A stretch of 64,000 nt of DNA. Origin: Mesorhizobium sp. GTDB lineage: Bacteria > Pseudomonadota > Alphaproteobacteria > Rhizobiales > Rhizobiaceae. The notes beneath the pieces were generated by a model. It was not told the DNA's origin. It ran no database searches and saw only the letters and a list, made by a program, of their open reading frames with translations. Made by a program: the position numbers and the translations under genes. The stretch is from the NCBI GenBank assembly GCA_004020315.1, contig SAQG01000013.1:90719-154718 (forward strand). The letters are read 5' to 3'. Of this stretch, positions 1 through 10,207 are shown one piece after another (the first letter of the stretch is position 1; each line of letters begins with the position of its first letter).

Positions 1-324
1 GCCACCAGAGCGAGCACGGCAAGAAACGGAACGACGGCGAAGAGCTGCCGCAGGCGTGGTCGTCCGGCGGGTTGCGTTTCGGCGCCCCTGCCGAACAGCG
101 GCCTCTTCGGAGCGAGCGTCGAGCCGGCCCGGCAACAGGCCGGCCCAGAACAGCAGGGCTGCAAGGGCTGAGACGACGCCTGCCGCCCCGAAAAAAGCCA
201 GGCGCATGGACGCGAAAGCATCGCCGGTGCTCTCGCCGCCCAGCGCGAAATACACGCGTATGAAGCAGAGCATGCCGATCGCCAGCAACAGCACCGCGAG
301 CAGCCTGTCGACAAGCCTGTTCAT
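1..324 (-). CDS. Partial membrane protein, cut by window edge; reading frame doubtful
   Basis: From ATG at 324 the minus strand encodes MNRLVDRLLAVLLLAIGM and onward, giving two hydrophobic helices (about residues 7-25 and 42-62). The ORF runs off the left edge with no stop. After about residue 68 this frame becomes Arg/Thr-rich and loses its G/C third-position bias. The +1 frame over positions 1-120 reads like another membrane helix (LFAVVPFLAVLALV) with good codon bias. Either a second overlapping gene or a frameshift explains this. The product is not recognised. Confidence 0.4.
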   Translation of the reverse strand, partial: MNRLVDRLLAVLLLAIGMLCFIRVYFALGGESTGDAFASMRLAFFGAAGVVSALAALLFWAGLLPGRLDARSEEAAVRQGRRNATRRTTTPAAALRRRSVSCRARSGG

Positions 325-553
325 CGGTCTCCCCCCTGGCGCCGTTTCGCCTTGCCCGCAATGATGCCGGTCAGCGCCAGGCTTGTCGATGCCCGGTTCA
401 ATTCCGAAGATTACCAGCGAAACAGCTAGCGCAAAACGCTCCCCTGCGCCAAAGCCCTGGATCTGCCTGGGGAGAGTCTCTCGGTCGCCGCAATGTTGCC
501 CGGTCGTGCGCTAGCATCGCTCGGCAGGGCTCAAGACCGATCGAGGCCAAGTT

Positions 554-1018
554 ATGGATGATTGGAAATTACCTTGGGAAGGCGGCTGCCTGTGCGGCGG
601 GATACGCTTTCGGATAAGTGCGCCGCCGTTGCTGACAATGGCCTGTCATTGCACCGGCTGTCAGAAGCTGAGCGCGAGCGCTTATTCCCTGACCATGGCC
701 GTGCCAAGCAACGGCTTCACCGTTACGCAAGGCGAGCCGGTGGTCGGCGGCATGCATGGGCCGCACCGGCAACTCTACTGCCCGCATTGCAAGAACTGGA
801 TGTTCACGCAGCCCCACGGCCTGGACTTCTTCGTCAATGTCCGCGCTACCATGCTAGACGAGCATCATTGGTATGTGCCCTTCGTCGAGGTCTTCACGTC
901 GGAAAGGCTGCCCTGGGCCACGACCGCCGCCAGGCACAGTTTCACTACCCAACCCGACCTTGAGGGATACGCTCCTTTGATCGAAGCCTTCGCACGCGAA
1001 GGGGCGCGACCTCTGTGA
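554..1018 (+). CDS. GFA/CENP-V family protein (glutathione-dependent formaldehyde-activating-like)
   Basis: This 154-residue protein has the zinc-ligand pattern of the GFA fold: CLCGG (C12, C14), CHCTGC (C31, C33, C36) and CPHC (C76, C79). The length fits the family. Members bind zinc. The founding enzyme was proposed to join formaldehyde and glutathione, but most homologues have no proven activity. The gene stands alone, convergent with xthA, so the neighbours do not indicate a substrate. The family call is firm; the reaction is not. Confidence 0.85.
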   Translation: MDDWKLPWEGGCLCGGIRFRISAPPLLTMACHCTGCQKLSASAYSLTMAVPSNGFTVTQGEPVVGGMHGPHRQLYCPHCKNWMFTQPHGLDFFVNVRATMLDEHHWYVPFVEVFTSERLPWATTAARHSFTTQPDLEGYAPLIEAFAREGARPL

Positions 1019-1087
1019 CTGGTTGCGAGTGAGATTGGCGGAAAGCGCACTAGCGGCCAATCTCCCCGCAGGGGGAAACCCCCCCTT

Positions 1088-1858
1088 TCACCGCAACTCC
1101 ACCCACACCGGCGCGTGGTCGCTGGCGCCGGGCTCGCCGCGGACGTCGCGGTCAATCCCTGCCCCGACCAGCCGGCGCGCCAGCTTCTTCGAGAGCAAGA
1201 TATGATCGAGCCGCAGGCCGGCGTCGCGCGGCCAGCGGTTGCGGCGATAATCCCAGAATGTGTAGAGCGTTTCCTTCGGGTGCTTCTTGCGCAGCGCGTC
1301 GGTCCAGCCCTGGTCGAGCAGTGCTGCGAAGGCGGCGCGGCTTTCCGGCTGCACCAGTGCATTGTCGTCATAGGAGCGGGTCGGATAGATGTCGCGCGGC
1401 TCGGGCACGATGTTGTAGTCGCCGGCCAGCACCACCGGCAGCCTGGTGTCGAACAGTTCCGCCGCATGCGCGTTCAGGCGCTCGTGCCAGGCCAGCTTAT
1501 AGGTGAATTTCGGGCCGGGCTGCGGGTTGCCGTTCGGCGCATAGAGGCAGGCGATCACGATGCCGCTGACCGCTGCCTCGATGTAGCGGGCCTGGTTGTC
1601 GCTGTCGTCGCCGGGCAGCGCCTCGCGGATCAGAACGGGTTCTGAACCCCGCGCGAGTATGGCAACGCCGTTCCAGGTCGGCTGTCCCACCCACACCGCG
1701 CCATAGCCGGCCGCGGCGAGTGCTGAGCGCGGAAACTGCGTCTGCCTTGCCTTCAGCTCCTGCAGGCAGACGATTTCGGGCTTGGCGACAGACAGCCAGG
1801 CCAGCAGGTTCTGCAGCCGGCTGTTGATGTTGTTGATGTTGAAGGTGGCGATCTTCAT
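1088..1858 (-). CDS. xthA: Exodeoxyribonuclease III (AP endonuclease)
   Basis: The 256-residue protein is a complete ExoIII of the EEP superfamily. N7 lies in the opening strand, E34 in LQELK is the metal ligand, WNGVAIL is at 62-68, GDYNIVPEP carries the Asp/Asn pair near 145, and the C-terminal SDHAPVWVEL holds the catalytic Asp/His. The family cleaves abasic sites in DNA and removes 3'-blocking groups during base-excision repair. The gene lies 10 bp downstream of the hydrolase gene on the same strand, so the two may be co-transcribed. Ku and LigD nearby also act in DNA repair. Confidence 0.95.
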   Translation of the reverse strand: MKIATFNINNINSRLQNLLAWLSVAKPEIVCLQELKARQTQFPRSALAAAGYGAVWVGQPTWNGVAILARGSEPVLIREALPGDDSDNQARYIEAAVSGIVIACLYAPNGNPQPGPKFTYKLAWHERLNAHAAELFDTRLPVVLAGDYNIVPEPRDIYPTRSYDDNALVQPESRAAFAALLDQGWTDALRKKHPKETLYTFWDYRRNRWPRDAGLRLDHILLSKKLARRLVGAGIDRDVRGEPGASDHAPVWVELR

Positions 1859-1868
1859 CGGACAGAAG

Positions 1869-2507
1869 TCAGAGCCTGTCCGCCCACGCCTTCACCGCAT
1901 CAGCGAGTGTCTTCAGATGATCGGCGGCGGAGAAACCGGAGATGCTCTTGCGCGGCTTCAAATCGTGGTCGCCGTCTTCCAGCCAGAGGATTTCGATGCG
2001 GTCGGACAGTGCGTAGGTCGCGACCTCTTCCCTGGTTCCGAATTCGTCGCGTGTGCCCTGGAAGATCAATGTCGGCGTCTTGAGATCGGCGAGGTGTTTT
2101 GTCCGAAGCTGCGTCGGTTTCCCCGGCGGATGAAAGGGATAGCCCAGACAAAGCAGCCCTGAGATTTCGCCCTTCGAAAACATCTCGTCTGCGATCATCG
2201 AGGCGACGCGCCCGCCCATCGACTTGCCGCCGATAATAAGCGGCCCCTTCACGCCCTTCGCCCTGAGGTCGGCGATCGCCTTGATGTATTCGGGGTTCAC
2301 CGTCTCGGCCCGCGGCGGCGGCTTGCGGTGGCCGTAGCGGCGGGCCGCCATGTAGTGGAATTCGAAGCGCGCGACGCGGAACCCGGCTTCAGCCAGAGCT
2401 TTGGCTGTGGCGGTCATCGAGGCCGAGTCCATCGGCGCCCCGGCGCCATGGGCGAGCAGGATGGTGATGGCGGCGGTTTCGGGGCCGTCGAATAAGAAGG
2501 CGGTCAT
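1869..2507 (-). CDS. Alpha/beta hydrolase, KANL3/Tex30-like dienelactone-hydrolase type
   Basis: About 212 residues. The protein has an N-terminal strand followed by HGAGAP (oxyanion region), the nucleophile elbow GGKSMGGR near residue 96, and a late acid/His pair (GTRDEFG and EDGDHDL). This matches small alpha/beta hydrolases annotated as KANL3/Tex30 type. ATG at 2507 is used; a GTG four codons upstream (2519) is also in frame. The substrate is unknown. It precedes xthA by 10 bp. Confidence 0.8.
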   Translation of the reverse strand: MTAFLFDGPETAAITILLAHGAGAPMDSASMTATAKALAEAGFRVARFEFHYMAARRYGHRKPPPRAETVNPEYIKAIADLRAKGVKGPLIIGGKSMGGRVASMIADEMFSKGEISGLLCLGYPFHPPGKPTQLRTKHLADLKTPTLIFQGTRDEFGTREEVATYALSDRIEILWLEDGDHDLKPRKSISGFSAADHLKTLADAVKAWADRL

Positions 2508-2540
2508 GGGGTCCCCCACTTATGGCGGCTGGGTTCCGTC

Positions 2541-2698
2541 CCACCCCCCTCTGCCCCGCCGGACATCTCCCCCGCAAGGGGGGAGATCGGCAGCTTCTCC
2601 GTACCGCCCGACTTCCAACGTTGGTGATTGGCGAAAGCGATCGCGACATCCAATCTCCCCCCTTGCGGGGGAGATGGCCGGCAGGCCAGAGGGGGGTG
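2541..2698. repeat. Intergenic palindromic mosaic repeat, copy 1 (two inverted arms)
   Basis: The left arm has the order CCCCCCTCTGCCCCGCC, then a CATCTCCCCC hairpin (CTCCCCC...GGGGGGAG). The right arm at about 2650-2698 is the same order inverted. A spacer of about 60 bp separates them, giving a composite inverted repeat of about 160 bp. The same arms recur at 47605-47653 and 47744-47902, so this is a dispersed element like rhizobial RIME/REP sequences. No transposase is present. Confidence 0.85.
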
Positions 2699-2722
2699 TT
2701 CAAGCGAGACCAAACAAAGTCC

Positions 2723-3817
2723 TCACCCGGCCGACATCCGCGCCAGCTGCAAATCGATGAACTGAATACCCTTGGCCGCCATGCGCGCCCATTCGGAGCT
2801 GGCGTCGAGCTCGAGATACCGCGCCCAGTTCCGCCGTGCCTCGGCAAGGTTGCCGGCGTCGAACTCCAGCCGTGCCAGGTTGAACACCGCATCGGCATAA
2901 TTGGCATCGAGCGCGATCGCCTTTTGCAAATGCCGCCGCGCCGAGGCGTCGCGGCCCTGCTCGGTCATCAGCCCGGCCAGATTGAACCAGGCCTCGACAA
3001 AGCCGGGGTCACACTTGATGGCGCGGGCATAGTCGTGCGCCGCGTCGGCCGCGTGTCCAGCGGCGCGCAGGCAGTTGGCGCGGTTGAAGGCGGCAATCGC
3101 ATCGCTCGGATCGATGGCCAGGCAGCGCTGATAGAGTGCGGCCGCCTGCTCGTGGTCTTCAGCCTCTTCCGCGGCTTCAGCGTCGGCGAACAGTTTTTCC
3201 AGCGTGTCGTCATCGGGCGAACCCAAGTCGAACAGCAGCTGTCCGTCGAGTTCGCTCTGGCCATCTTCGAGATAGATCGCATCCGCGCGCCCATGCTGCG
3301 AGCCGACATTGAGCGACTTGGCGGTCAGCGAGGCGACCGGGCCGGAGCGATGCACCGAGCGCGCGATTGCGCCCCACGAGGCGCCGCCGGCAATCAGCCC
3401 GGCATATTTGCGGGCCAGGATCAGGTCGCGAAACGAATAGGGCTCGCAATCATGCTCGAAGGCGTCGAACAGACTGAGAAGGTCGAGATCGGATGCGGCC
3501 AACCGCGACTGATCGAGAAGGGACTGCCGCGACAGGGCCGAGGCCTCCGGCGCCTTCATCAGCCCGAGCAGGCGCAAAAAACCGTTTTCGCTGATCAGCT
3601 TTCGGCTGGTCGCGCGCTCGGCCGCGACACGGTGCTCGATCTCGGCATCCCCGGCTTTGGCGAGATACAAGCGGCCGAACACCACATGGGTGGTGCTCCT
3701 GGTGACGCCGCGCCGCAACTGGCCCTGCTGGCGCTCAACCTCGCGCGCCGCCAGCCGAAGCGGAAACGCCGCCAGCGCGCCGATCGTGCCGAAGGCGGTG
3801 CCGGCGAGAGCCGTCAC
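2723..3817 (-). CDS. Tetratricopeptide repeat protein with MerR-like N-terminal region
   Basis: 364 residues. About residues 60-180 look like a MerR-type helical region (SENGFLRLLGLM ... YSFRDLILARKYAGLI). The C-terminal half holds at least three TPR units (e.g. DPSDAIAAFNRANCLRAAG, LDANYADAVFNLARLEFDAG). This combination is common in rhizobial proteins of unknown function. The GTG start at 3817 overlaps the ku stop (GTGA), so translation may be coupled to ku. The first ~45 residues are atypical, and a later start is possible. Confidence 0.7.
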   Translation of the reverse strand: MTALAGTAFGTIGALAAFPLRLAAREVERQQGQLRRGVTRSTTHVVFGRLYLAKAGDAEIEHRVAAERATSRKLISENGFLRLLGLMKAPEASALSRQSLLDQSRLAASDLDLLSLFDAFEHDCEPYSFRDLILARKYAGLIAGGASWGAIARSVHRSGPVASLTAKSLNVGSQHGRADAIYLEDGQSELDGQLLFDLGSPDDDTLEKLFADAEAAEEAEDHEQAAALYQRCLAIDPSDAIAAFNRANCLRAAGHAADAAHDYARAIKCDPGFVEAWFNLAGLMTEQGRDASARRHLQKAIALDANYADAVFNLARLEFDAGNLAEARRNWARYLELDASSEWARMAAKGIQFIDLQLARMSAG

Positions 3818-4734
3818 GCCTTGCTCTTGCCGACGGCCTTCAGCAAATTGGCCTTGAGCGGATTTTCCTTGGCCGCTGCGGCCCCACCCTTGGCAGAACT
3901 GCCCTTGGCCGCCGGCTTCGTCCCCTCATCGGCTTTGCTCTTGCTCTTGGCCGGCGGCTTGGCCGACTGCGACAGGCTGGCCTTCAGCGCATCCATCAGA
4001 TTGATCACGTTGCCGCGCTCGGGGGCGGCGGCGATGATCGGCTTGTGGCCCTTGAGCTTCTCGCGGATCATCGCCATCAGCGCGATCTCGTAGCGATCCT
4101 CGTAGTTCTTCGGGTCGAAGGTGGTTTCCTTCTGCTTGATCAGCGCCTCGGCAAGCTCAAGCATTTCCGGGTCGGGCTTGCCGGCCGGGATGTTGCCGAA
4201 ATATTCAGCCGTGCCGCGCACTTCGTTCGGATTCCTCAAGGTGCAGACGAACATGCCGTTCTCGCGCGCGCCGATCGTCACCACGCGCTCGCGGCTGGAC
4301 AGCACCAGGCGGGCGATCGCCAGCTTGCCGGACTTGCGCATGGCTTCGCGGAGCACCGCGAAAGTCTCCTCGGCCATCGCGCCATCGGGCGCCAAATAAT
4401 ACGGCGCGTCCTGATAGATGACGTCGACCGAATGCTCGTCGACAAAGGCCTCGATATTCATCGTGTGGTTGGATTCGATCTTCACCGCCTCGAGGTCGGC
4501 ATCGTCGATGATGATGTACTGCTTGTCCTCGTATTCGTAGCCCTTGACCAGATCCGAGCGCTCGACCAAGCCGAGCTCGGGATCGACCGGCTTCATGTTA
4601 ATGCGGTTGTGCGTCTTCTTGTGCAGCTGGTTGAAGCTGATGCGCTCGCTGGCACTCGTCGCCGGATAAAGCCGGACCGGACAGCTGACGAGACTGAGCT
4701 TGAGGTAACCTTTCCAACTTGCCCTGGGCGCCAT
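3814..4734 (-). CDS. ku: Ku, non-homologous end-joining protein
   Basis: 306 residues opening with MAPRASWKGYLKLSLVSCPV, the usual start of bacterial Ku. The Ku core spans about residues 10-250. A Lys/Ala-rich tail (AKSKSKADE ... KANLLKAVGKSKA) follows; such tails extend DNA contacts and recruit LigD. Bacterial Ku forms a homodimer that threads onto DNA ends. ligD lies directly upstream on the same strand with an 89-bp gap, the classic NHEJ pairing, and the stop overlaps the TPR gene. Confidence 0.95.
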   Translation of the reverse strand: MAPRASWKGYLKLSLVSCPVRLYPATSASERISFNQLHKKTHNRINMKPVDPELGLVERSDLVKGYEYEDKQYIIIDDADLEAVKIESNHTMNIEAFVDEHSVDVIYQDAPYYLAPDGAMAEETFAVLREAMRKSGKLAIARLVLSSRERVVTIGARENGMFVCTLRNPNEVRGTAEYFGNIPAGKPDPEMLELAEALIKQKETTFDPKNYEDRYEIALMAMIREKLKGHKPIIAAAPERGNVINLMDALKASLSQSAKPPAKSKSKADEGTKPAAKGSSAKGGAAAAKENPLKANLLKAVGKSKA

Positions 4735-4823
4735 GAAACTCTCCTACGCGGCCGTGCACTGTCGAACTGTTTGCAGCGCTTCGTCCGGAGGACGAACGGC
4801 GCCGCGGAAATCCTACATCCCAC

Positions 4824-7301
4824 CTATATTACCGGCAAATCCCTAGCGAAATCTTCCATGTCGGCCCAGGGATCGCCGGAGGTGGCCAGAAGGCCCGGCA
4901 GCGAAGAATAATTCAAATCTTCCGGAGCGTCGATGGATTCCAGATCGGACCAGCTCACCGGCGTCGAGGCCGGCAGGTTGGTGCGGGCACGCAGCGAGTA
5001 AGGTGCCGCCGAGGTGTGGCCGCGCGCATTACGATGATAATCGATGAAGATGCGCCGCTTGCGGTTGTCCTTGCCCATGGTGGTGGTGAAGGTGTCGGGC
5101 GCGGACGCGGCCAACGCCGAGGAGATGGCGCTGGTCGCCTGGTGCAGTTTCTTCCAGTTCCGTTTTTGCGTCACCGGCACGGTGATATGGATGCCCTTGC
5201 CGCCGGAAGTTTTCGCGAACGGCACCAGTCCCATCGCCTCCAGCTCGCCGCGGATATGCACAGCCGCCTCGACCACCTCGCGCCAGGCGATGCCCTCACC
5301 CGGGTCGAGGTCGAACACGATCAGGTCCGGTCTGTCGAGCCGCGTGCGGTGGGTACCCCAGGTGTGGAACTCGACGACGCCGAACTGCGCCAGCGCCAGA
5401 TAGCCCTTGGCATCTTCCACCGACAGATAGGATTTGGTCTCGCCCTCGGAATTGGTCGCCTCGAAGGTCGCCACCGATGAAGGCATGCCGGTGAAGGCAT
5501 GGCGCTGGAAGAAACAGTCCTGCGGCTTGCCGGTCGGGCAGCGCACCAGCGACACCGGGCGGCCGAGGATGTGCGGCAGCATGAAGTCGCCGACCAGCGC
5601 GTAGTAGACGGCGATGTCGAGCTTGGTCGGTCCGGTCTTGCCGAACAGCCGCCGGGTCGGGTTGGTCACCCAGATCGTGGCGAGGTCGGCCTCGGCGATC
5701 AGCCGCTTGCGCTTGGCCGACACCGGCGTCGACAGGCCGACGTCGCGCAGCCCGCGGAATACCGCATGGCGCAGCGCATTGTCGGTGGTCCGGTTGGCAT
5801 AGTGGATATGGGCCGAAAGCAGCGGCCGCACCCAGTTCATCTCGCGCACGATCTCCCGCGGAACCCCTTCTGGCGCAGACGCGCCGGCGCGCAGCGGCTC
5901 CAGCCGAGCCAGCAACTCGGTGGCGGTGGCGGCATCGAAGCCGGTGCCGACCTTGCCGCGATACTGCAATTCGCCCTCCTCGAATTCACCGAGGCCAAGC
6001 GCCGCCAACCCCTCCGCCGCATCGGAGACGGTGTAGCCGGCGATGACGAAGTCGCCGGTTTTCAGCGCCTTGGTCTTGGTCCAGGTCTTGGTGCGGCCGC
6101 GCTGGTAGATCGCTGTGGCGCGCTTGGAGACGATGCCTTCGAGGCCCATCTCGGAGGCCTGGTCATAAAGCGCCTGGCCGTCGCCTTCGACATGGTCGCT
6201 GAGCTGGATGGCGGAGTTGGCGCCCAAGCCGGATAGCAATTGCGACAGCAAAGCCTTGCGCCGGCCGAGCGGCGCTTTTCTTAGGTCCCAGCCGTCGAGA
6301 TACAAGAGATCGAAGGCGTAGAAGTGGAGCTTGTTGCCCGCGCCTTGCGCCAGTGCATCCTGCAGCAACGCAAAGCGGCTGATGCCCTTGGCGTCGAGTG
6401 CGACGATCTCGCCGTCGATGATTGCATCGCGGCAGGGCAGCCTGGCAAAGGCGAGCGGCAGGTCGCCATAGCGCTTGGTCCAGTCGAGGCCGGCGCGGGT
6501 GATCAGCTTGACCGCGCCGTCGGCCAGATGCGCCATGGTGCGGTAGCCGTCGAACTTGATCTCGTGCAGCCAGGTTTCGCTCGTTTTTTCCGCAGGGCGT
6601 TCGCCGCCCGGCGGCTTCGCAACCTGCGTTGCCAGTTGCGGCTCGACCCGGGAAGGCGGCGGCGCCTTGACCGCACCCGGCAGCGCACCGGGTTTCAGTA
6701 CCACCGGTTTCGCAGGCCTCGCGGCAGGCTTCGGGGTTGCCACCAGTTCCTCGATGCGGCGGCCGGATTTGACGCTTTCCGGACGGGCTTCCAGTATGTC
6801 GAGCTTGGCGTCGGCAGCGAGGTCGCGCTCCTTGAACAGCAGCCAGTTTTTCTTTTCCTCGTCACCTGGCCTGCCCTTCAGCCGCGTTAGCATCCAGCCG
6901 CCATTCAGTTTCTCGCCGGCGAGGCGGAACTTGAAGGAGCCGGTGCGCAAGCTCTTTTCGACATCGTCCATCGGCGCCCAGACGCCGGTGTCCCAGACGA
7001 TCATCGGCCCGCCGCCATATTCGCCCTCGGGGATGACGCCTTCGAAGTCGATATATTCGAGCGGATGGTCCTCGGTCTCGACCGCCAGCCGCTTGTCGGC
7101 CGGGTTGAGCGACGGGCCACGAGGCACCGCCCAGCTCTTCAGCACATCGCCGACTTGCAAACGTAAATCATAGTGGTCGGCAGTGGCATGGTGTTTGTGC
7201 ACGACGAACCGGTTGCCTTCTCCAGCAACCAGCCCGCCGACGGGTTCCGGCGTCTTGCTGAATTCGCGCTTGGCGCGATAGGTCTTGAGTTTCGGCGTCA
7301 T
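4824..7301 (-). CDS. ligD: Multidomain DNA ligase D
   Basis: 825 residues with three NHEJ modules. A 3'-phosphoesterase domain comes first (HHATADHYDLRL at 37-48). A linker rich in Pro/Ala follows (about 185-240). The ATP-dependent ligase has adenylated lysine K249 in HEIKFDGYR and a motif-V-like KTWTKTK. The C-terminal AEP polymerase domain has IVFDLDPGEGIAW carrying the Asp pair. The order PE-ligase-polymerase is usual in rhizobia. With Ku it trims, fills and seals double-strand breaks. The ligD-ku-TPR gene order suggests one transcript. Confidence 0.96.
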   Translation of the reverse strand: MTPKLKTYRAKREFSKTPEPVGGLVAGEGNRFVVHKHHATADHYDLRLQVGDVLKSWAVPRGPSLNPADKRLAVETEDHPLEYIDFEGVIPEGEYGGGPMIVWDTGVWAPMDDVEKSLRTGSFKFRLAGEKLNGGWMLTRLKGRPGDEEKKNWLLFKERDLAADAKLDILEARPESVKSGRRIEELVATPKPAARPAKPVVLKPGALPGAVKAPPPSRVEPQLATQVAKPPGGERPAEKTSETWLHEIKFDGYRTMAHLADGAVKLITRAGLDWTKRYGDLPLAFARLPCRDAIIDGEIVALDAKGISRFALLQDALAQGAGNKLHFYAFDLLYLDGWDLRKAPLGRRKALLSQLLSGLGANSAIQLSDHVEGDGQALYDQASEMGLEGIVSKRATAIYQRGRTKTWTKTKALKTGDFVIAGYTVSDAAEGLAALGLGEFEEGELQYRGKVGTGFDAATATELLARLEPLRAGASAPEGVPREIVREMNWVRPLLSAHIHYANRTTDNALRHAVFRGLRDVGLSTPVSAKRKRLIAEADLATIWVTNPTRRLFGKTGPTKLDIAVYYALVGDFMLPHILGRPVSLVRCPTGKPQDCFFQRHAFTGMPSSVATFEATNSEGETKSYLSVEDAKGYLALAQFGVVEFHTWGTHRTRLDRPDLIVFDLDPGEGIAWREVVEAAVHIRGELEAMGLVPFAKTSGGKGIHITVPVTQKRNWKKLHQATSAISSALAASAPDTFTTTMGKDNRKRRIFIDYHRNARGHTSAAPYSLRARTNLPASTPVSWSDLESIDAPEDLNYSSLPGLLATSGDPWADMEDFARDLPVI

Positions 7302-7410
7302 GTCCGCATGCCAGGCGAGATGCTGCGGCTGCGCAAAAACAAGGACTTGACCCGCATCGCTTGAATCATTTTGTCAGCACGCGGCAGGCCGATGTCGTGC
7401 CTCACACAGC

Positions 7411-7635
7411 TCAATCGTCGGTGGCCGGCGTCAGTTCGAGCTCGGCCGGCGACAGACCTTGCTGGAGCTGGCTCAGCCGGAATTCGTCGACCCAGTAGGC
7501 CTCGCCGTCGACGAGGACACGCGCCTTGTAGGCGCCGGCGGAGAAGCTTTGTGCGGTGATATAGACCTTGTGGCGGTCGAGCGCCTTGCGCACTGCAGCG
7601 CGCTTGGAATTCTGGCTGGTGACGGAACTGGCCAT
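7411..7635 (-). CDS. Small conserved hypothetical protein
   Basis: 74 residues from ATG at 7635; a GTG at 7650 would add five. The sequence (HKVYITAQSFSAGAYKARVLVDGEAYWVDEFRLSQLQ) looks like a compact beta-rich domain with an acidic end. There is no signal peptide or membrane segment. It lies about 110 bp upstream of ligD on the same strand. No family is recognised. Confidence 0.6.
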   Translation of the reverse strand: MASSVTSQNSKRAAVRKALDRHKVYITAQSFSAGAYKARVLVDGEAYWVDEFRLSQLQQGLSPAELELTPATDD

Positions 7636-7862
7636 GGACTGCTCATACACACACCACCGCCGGAGAAGGCGGCTGGCGCAAAGATGGCCGAGACCGGGTG
7701 TTCTGTCAATTTGGGCATGAACCAGGCTACTCTTCCCAGCCGGCGTGTCAGGGTTTCGAAGGCGCCTGTCATTGCCCCGCTAACCTCGTCGTCATGCAGC
7801 CCTCGGCCGAGCGACTGTGGAAACCAGGCGAGCGCTCTATATGATCCTCTCGCAAACCCTGA

Positions 7863-8891
<1,029 letters not shown>

Positions 8892-9168
8892 GACGCGGAC
8901 GCAACGTTGGTAGGACATAGGGAAATGTCCGAGCGCTGGGCCGTGCGAAGGGAACGATAGCCGCCCGTTCTTGCGCAAACCTCCGGCCTTGGCTAGCATC
9001 CGCCCGCCGGCGCCGAGCGGGAGGAGAACGTCGCGGTGGACCGGCTGGAGCGCCGTTGCGTCCCCTTGGGCGCTCAAAGGACACTCCATTTCTAGATCGA
9101 CGCATGAACCAGCCAGAGACCCATTCCGGTTTTCGGGTTCATGCTCTCATGTGGAGGAGACTAAATAG

Positions 9169-10119
9169 ATGAACAGACGTGAATTCCTGCTGTCGTCCGT
9201 GGCGATCGGCACATTGGCCCTGGCCGCGCCGCAAGTGGCTTTCGCCCAGGACAAGCTGACCATCCTGGGTTCGGTGCCAAGCCTCGGCTTTCCCTTCTTC
9301 GTTCACATGCTGAACCAGATCAAGGCGGAGGCGCAAGCGCAAGGCGTCAACCTGACCGAGAGCGACGGCCAGAATTCGGCGCCCAAGCAGACCGCCGATA
9401 TCGAAGCCGCACTTGTGCAGAAGGTCGACGCCATCGTCATCTCGCCGCTCGACGTCAACGCGCTGGCACCGGCCATCGAGCAAGCGGTCCAGGCCGGCAT
9501 TCCCGTCGTCACCATCGACCGCCGCGTCGACGGCGTCGAAGGCATCCTCGCCCATGTCGGCGCCGACAATGTCAAGGGCGGCGAGGCCGAGGCGCAGGCC
9601 ATGGTGGCGGCGTTCCCGAACGGCGCCAAAATCTTCCATCTGCAGGGTCAGCCCGGCGCCGGCCCGGCGATCGACCGCAACAAGGGCGTGCACAACGTTC
9701 TCGATCCGCTGAAGGACAAGTACCAGATCGTCTTCGAGCAGACCGCCAACTTCGCCCGCGCCGAGGCACTCTCCGTCACCGAGGCCGGCCTTGCCGCCAA
9801 CGGCAAACCCGATGCGATCATCTGCGCCAATGACGACATGGCGCTTGGCGCGGTTGAAGCCTGCGCAGCGCGCAACTTCACCGACGTCAAAATTTACGGC
9901 TTCGATGCGCTTCCGGAAGCGCTGGTCGCCGTGCGCGACGGCAAGCTGGCCGGCACCGTCGAACAGTTCCCCGGCGAGCAGTCGCGCACCGCGGTGCAGA
10001 TCGCCGTCGCCTATGCCAGGGACAAGACCGAGCCGAAGGAAAAGCTCGTACTGCTGACGCCGATCGTCATCGGCAAGGACAATCTCGACAAGGCGGAAAG
10101 GCTCGGCGAGACGAAGTAG
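9169..10119 (+). CDS. Sugar ABC transporter substrate-binding protein (RbsB type)
   Basis: 316 residues. MNRREFLLSS followed by a hydrophobic run to FAQD looks like a Tat-type signal peptide with an RR motif. The mature part is a periplasmic-binding-protein-I fold (VDAIVISPLDVNALAPAIEQ; GIPVVTIDRRVDG; ICANDDMALGAVEA). A strong RBS (GGAGGAG) precedes ATG. It is the first gene of an operon with an ATPase and permease and should bind a monosaccharide, identity unknown. Confidence 0.93.
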   Translation: MNRREFLLSSVAIGTLALAAPQVAFAQDKLTILGSVPSLGFPFFVHMLNQIKAEAQAQGVNLTESDGQNSAPKQTADIEAALVQKVDAIVISPLDVNALAPAIEQAVQAGIPVVTIDRRVDGVEGILAHVGADNVKGGEAEAQAMVAAFPNGAKIFHLQGQPGAGPAIDRNKGVHNVLDPLKDKYQIVFEQTANFARAEALSVTEAGLAANGKPDAIICANDDMALGAVEACAARNFTDVKIYGFDALPEALVAVRDGKLAGTVEQFPGEQSRTAVQIAVAYARDKTEPKEKLVLLTPIVIGKDNLDKAERLGETK

Positions 10120-10207
10120 GCCGATTGGCAAGGCCGGCGGGACAGCCCCCTCTGTCCCGCCAACCTTTTGCAACGATCGGAACGATTCATCCTTCAGGGA
10201 GGATTTT

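Noticed and set aside
2522..4093. 523-codon plus-strand ORF over TPR and ku
   Set aside because: Runs through a palindromic repeat and antisense to two clear genes.
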